From: Candidatus Polarisedimenticola svalbardensis
GTDB taxonomy: Bacteria > Acidobacteriota > Polarisedimenticolia > Polarisedimenticolales > Polarisedimenticolaceae
Length of the DNA: 39,105 bases
Assembly: GCA_014764515.1 (NCBI GenBank)
Contig: JACXWD010000028.1
Coordinates: 1-39,105 of the forward strand
Direction: 5' to 3'
The translations under genes were made by a program, and so were the position numbers. This document shows positions 38,756 through 39,105 of the stretch, one piece after another; the stretch's first letter is position 1; each line of letters begins with the position of its first letter. The notes beneath the pieces are model-generated. The model had not been told where the DNA came from and did no database searches. It saw nothing but the letters and a program-made list of their open reading frames with translations.

Positions 38756-39105
38756 GTGCGTCGATTCGAAGACATTCTGGAACGCGTTGAAGAGTACAAC
38801 CCCGGGGCCGATTTCGACCTCCTGAGGCGGGCGTACGTCTTTTCCGCCCGGGAGCACCGCAACCAGGTGCGGCGGTCCGGAGAGCCCTACCTCGTCCACC
38901 CCATGGAAGTTGCATGGATCCTGGCCGAACTCAAGCTGGATACGTCCAGCGTCGTCGCCGGCCTGCTTCATGACGTGGTGGAGGACACCCTGACCACCCT
39001 TGAAACGGTGGAGGAATATTTCGGCGCCGACGTCGCCCATATCGTCGCCGGCGTTACCAAGATCTCCCGCCTGAAATACAGCACCAAGGAGCAGGCCCAG
39101 GGAGA
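38756..39105 (+). CDS. RelA/SpoT family (p)ppGpp synthetase/hydrolase, 5' part
   Basis: Only the first 116 codons are in the window; the gene runs off the end. The fragment covers the start of the HD hydrolase domain: FDLLRRAYVFSAREHRNQVRRSGEPYLVHP, with the metal-binding histidine in YLVHPMEVAWIL and the diagnostic LLHDVVEDT, then VAHIVAGVTKISRLKY. An intact HD motif indicates a bifunctional Rel/SpoT-type enzyme that can degrade (p)ppGpp; whether the synthetase domain is complete cannot be seen. The start is GTG 38756, preceded by AGGGCAGGGA. It lies 86 bp after secF, a common gene order. Confidence 0.93.
   Translation, partial: MRRFEDILERVEEYNPGADFDLLRRAYVFSAREHRNQVRRSGEPYLVHPMEVAWILAELKLDTSSVVAGLLHDVVEDTLTTLETVEEYFGADVAHIVAGVTKISRLKYSTKEQAQG

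Overview
The window is a GC-rich (about 60% or more by eye), densely packed, mainly housekeeping segment of a Gram-negative-type bacterial chromosome. Outer-envelope features (periplasmic M16 peptidase, PpiD-like foldase, MreBCD/RodA/PBP2, SecDF-YajC, FecR-domain protein, c-type haem protein), the cluster mreB-mreC-mreD-mrdA-rodA-(radical SAM TIGR03960/DUF2344 fusion)-rng, and small DUF3467, STAS and DUF1579 proteins together suggest an Acidobacteriota lineage (Thermoanaerobaculia-like). That placement is inferred from gene content and order, without any search. No transposase, integrase, phage gene or CRISPR array was found.

Layout. (1) 1-530: non-coding, lower-GC DNA ending in a minus-strand tRNA-Thr(CGT). 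The last 25 bases of the tRNA are repeated 155 bp away, which is the scar expected of an element integrated at a tRNA 3' end. (2) 0.65-8.1 kb: mixed small operons: DUF1579 protein, Nudix CoA pyrophosphatase-like protein, a 76-residue membrane-anchored protein with two haem motifs, a double-domain M16 peptidase, a degenerate receiver translationally coupled to a GHMP sugar kinase, then a divergent pair (DsbD-alpha-like protein and an unknown secreted protein) around a perfect 17-bp palindrome, and a P-loop kinase-like protein. (3) 8.2-12.2 kb: dxs, leucyl aminopeptidase, moaB. (4) 12.2-16.4 kb: DUF3467 and N-terminally truncated STAS genes diverging from an iscA/erpA gene through back-to-back -35 boxes; dGTPase, quinone oxidoreductase-like protein, CheY-like regulator, TPR protein. 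(5) 16.4-29.7 kb: ppiD and a FecR-domain protein diverging, then the cell-shape operon running into the radical SAM protein and RNase G. (6) 29.7-33.3 kb: thioesterase diverging from fur-feoB-Cys-rich protein-feoA, with a Fur-box-like operator over the fur start site. (7) 33.4-39.1 kb: secreted TPR protein, pgeF, yajC-secD-secF behind a promoter and stem-loop leader, and the first 116 codons of a RelA/SpoT enzyme cut by the window end.

Genes are very tightly coupled: several start codons overlap the preceding stop (TTGA at 5190 and 22108, ATGA at 33042, GTGA at 34684), and TTG/GTG starts are common. Regulation concentrates in the few intergenic gaps, where most of the noteworthy signals are. 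I found no clear undescribed multi-gene defence or mobile system. The best leads are the tRNA-end duplication, the perfect palindrome at 6732-6748, the shared STAS/iscA promoter with its truncated STAS protein, and the seven-cysteine protein embedded in the feo operon.
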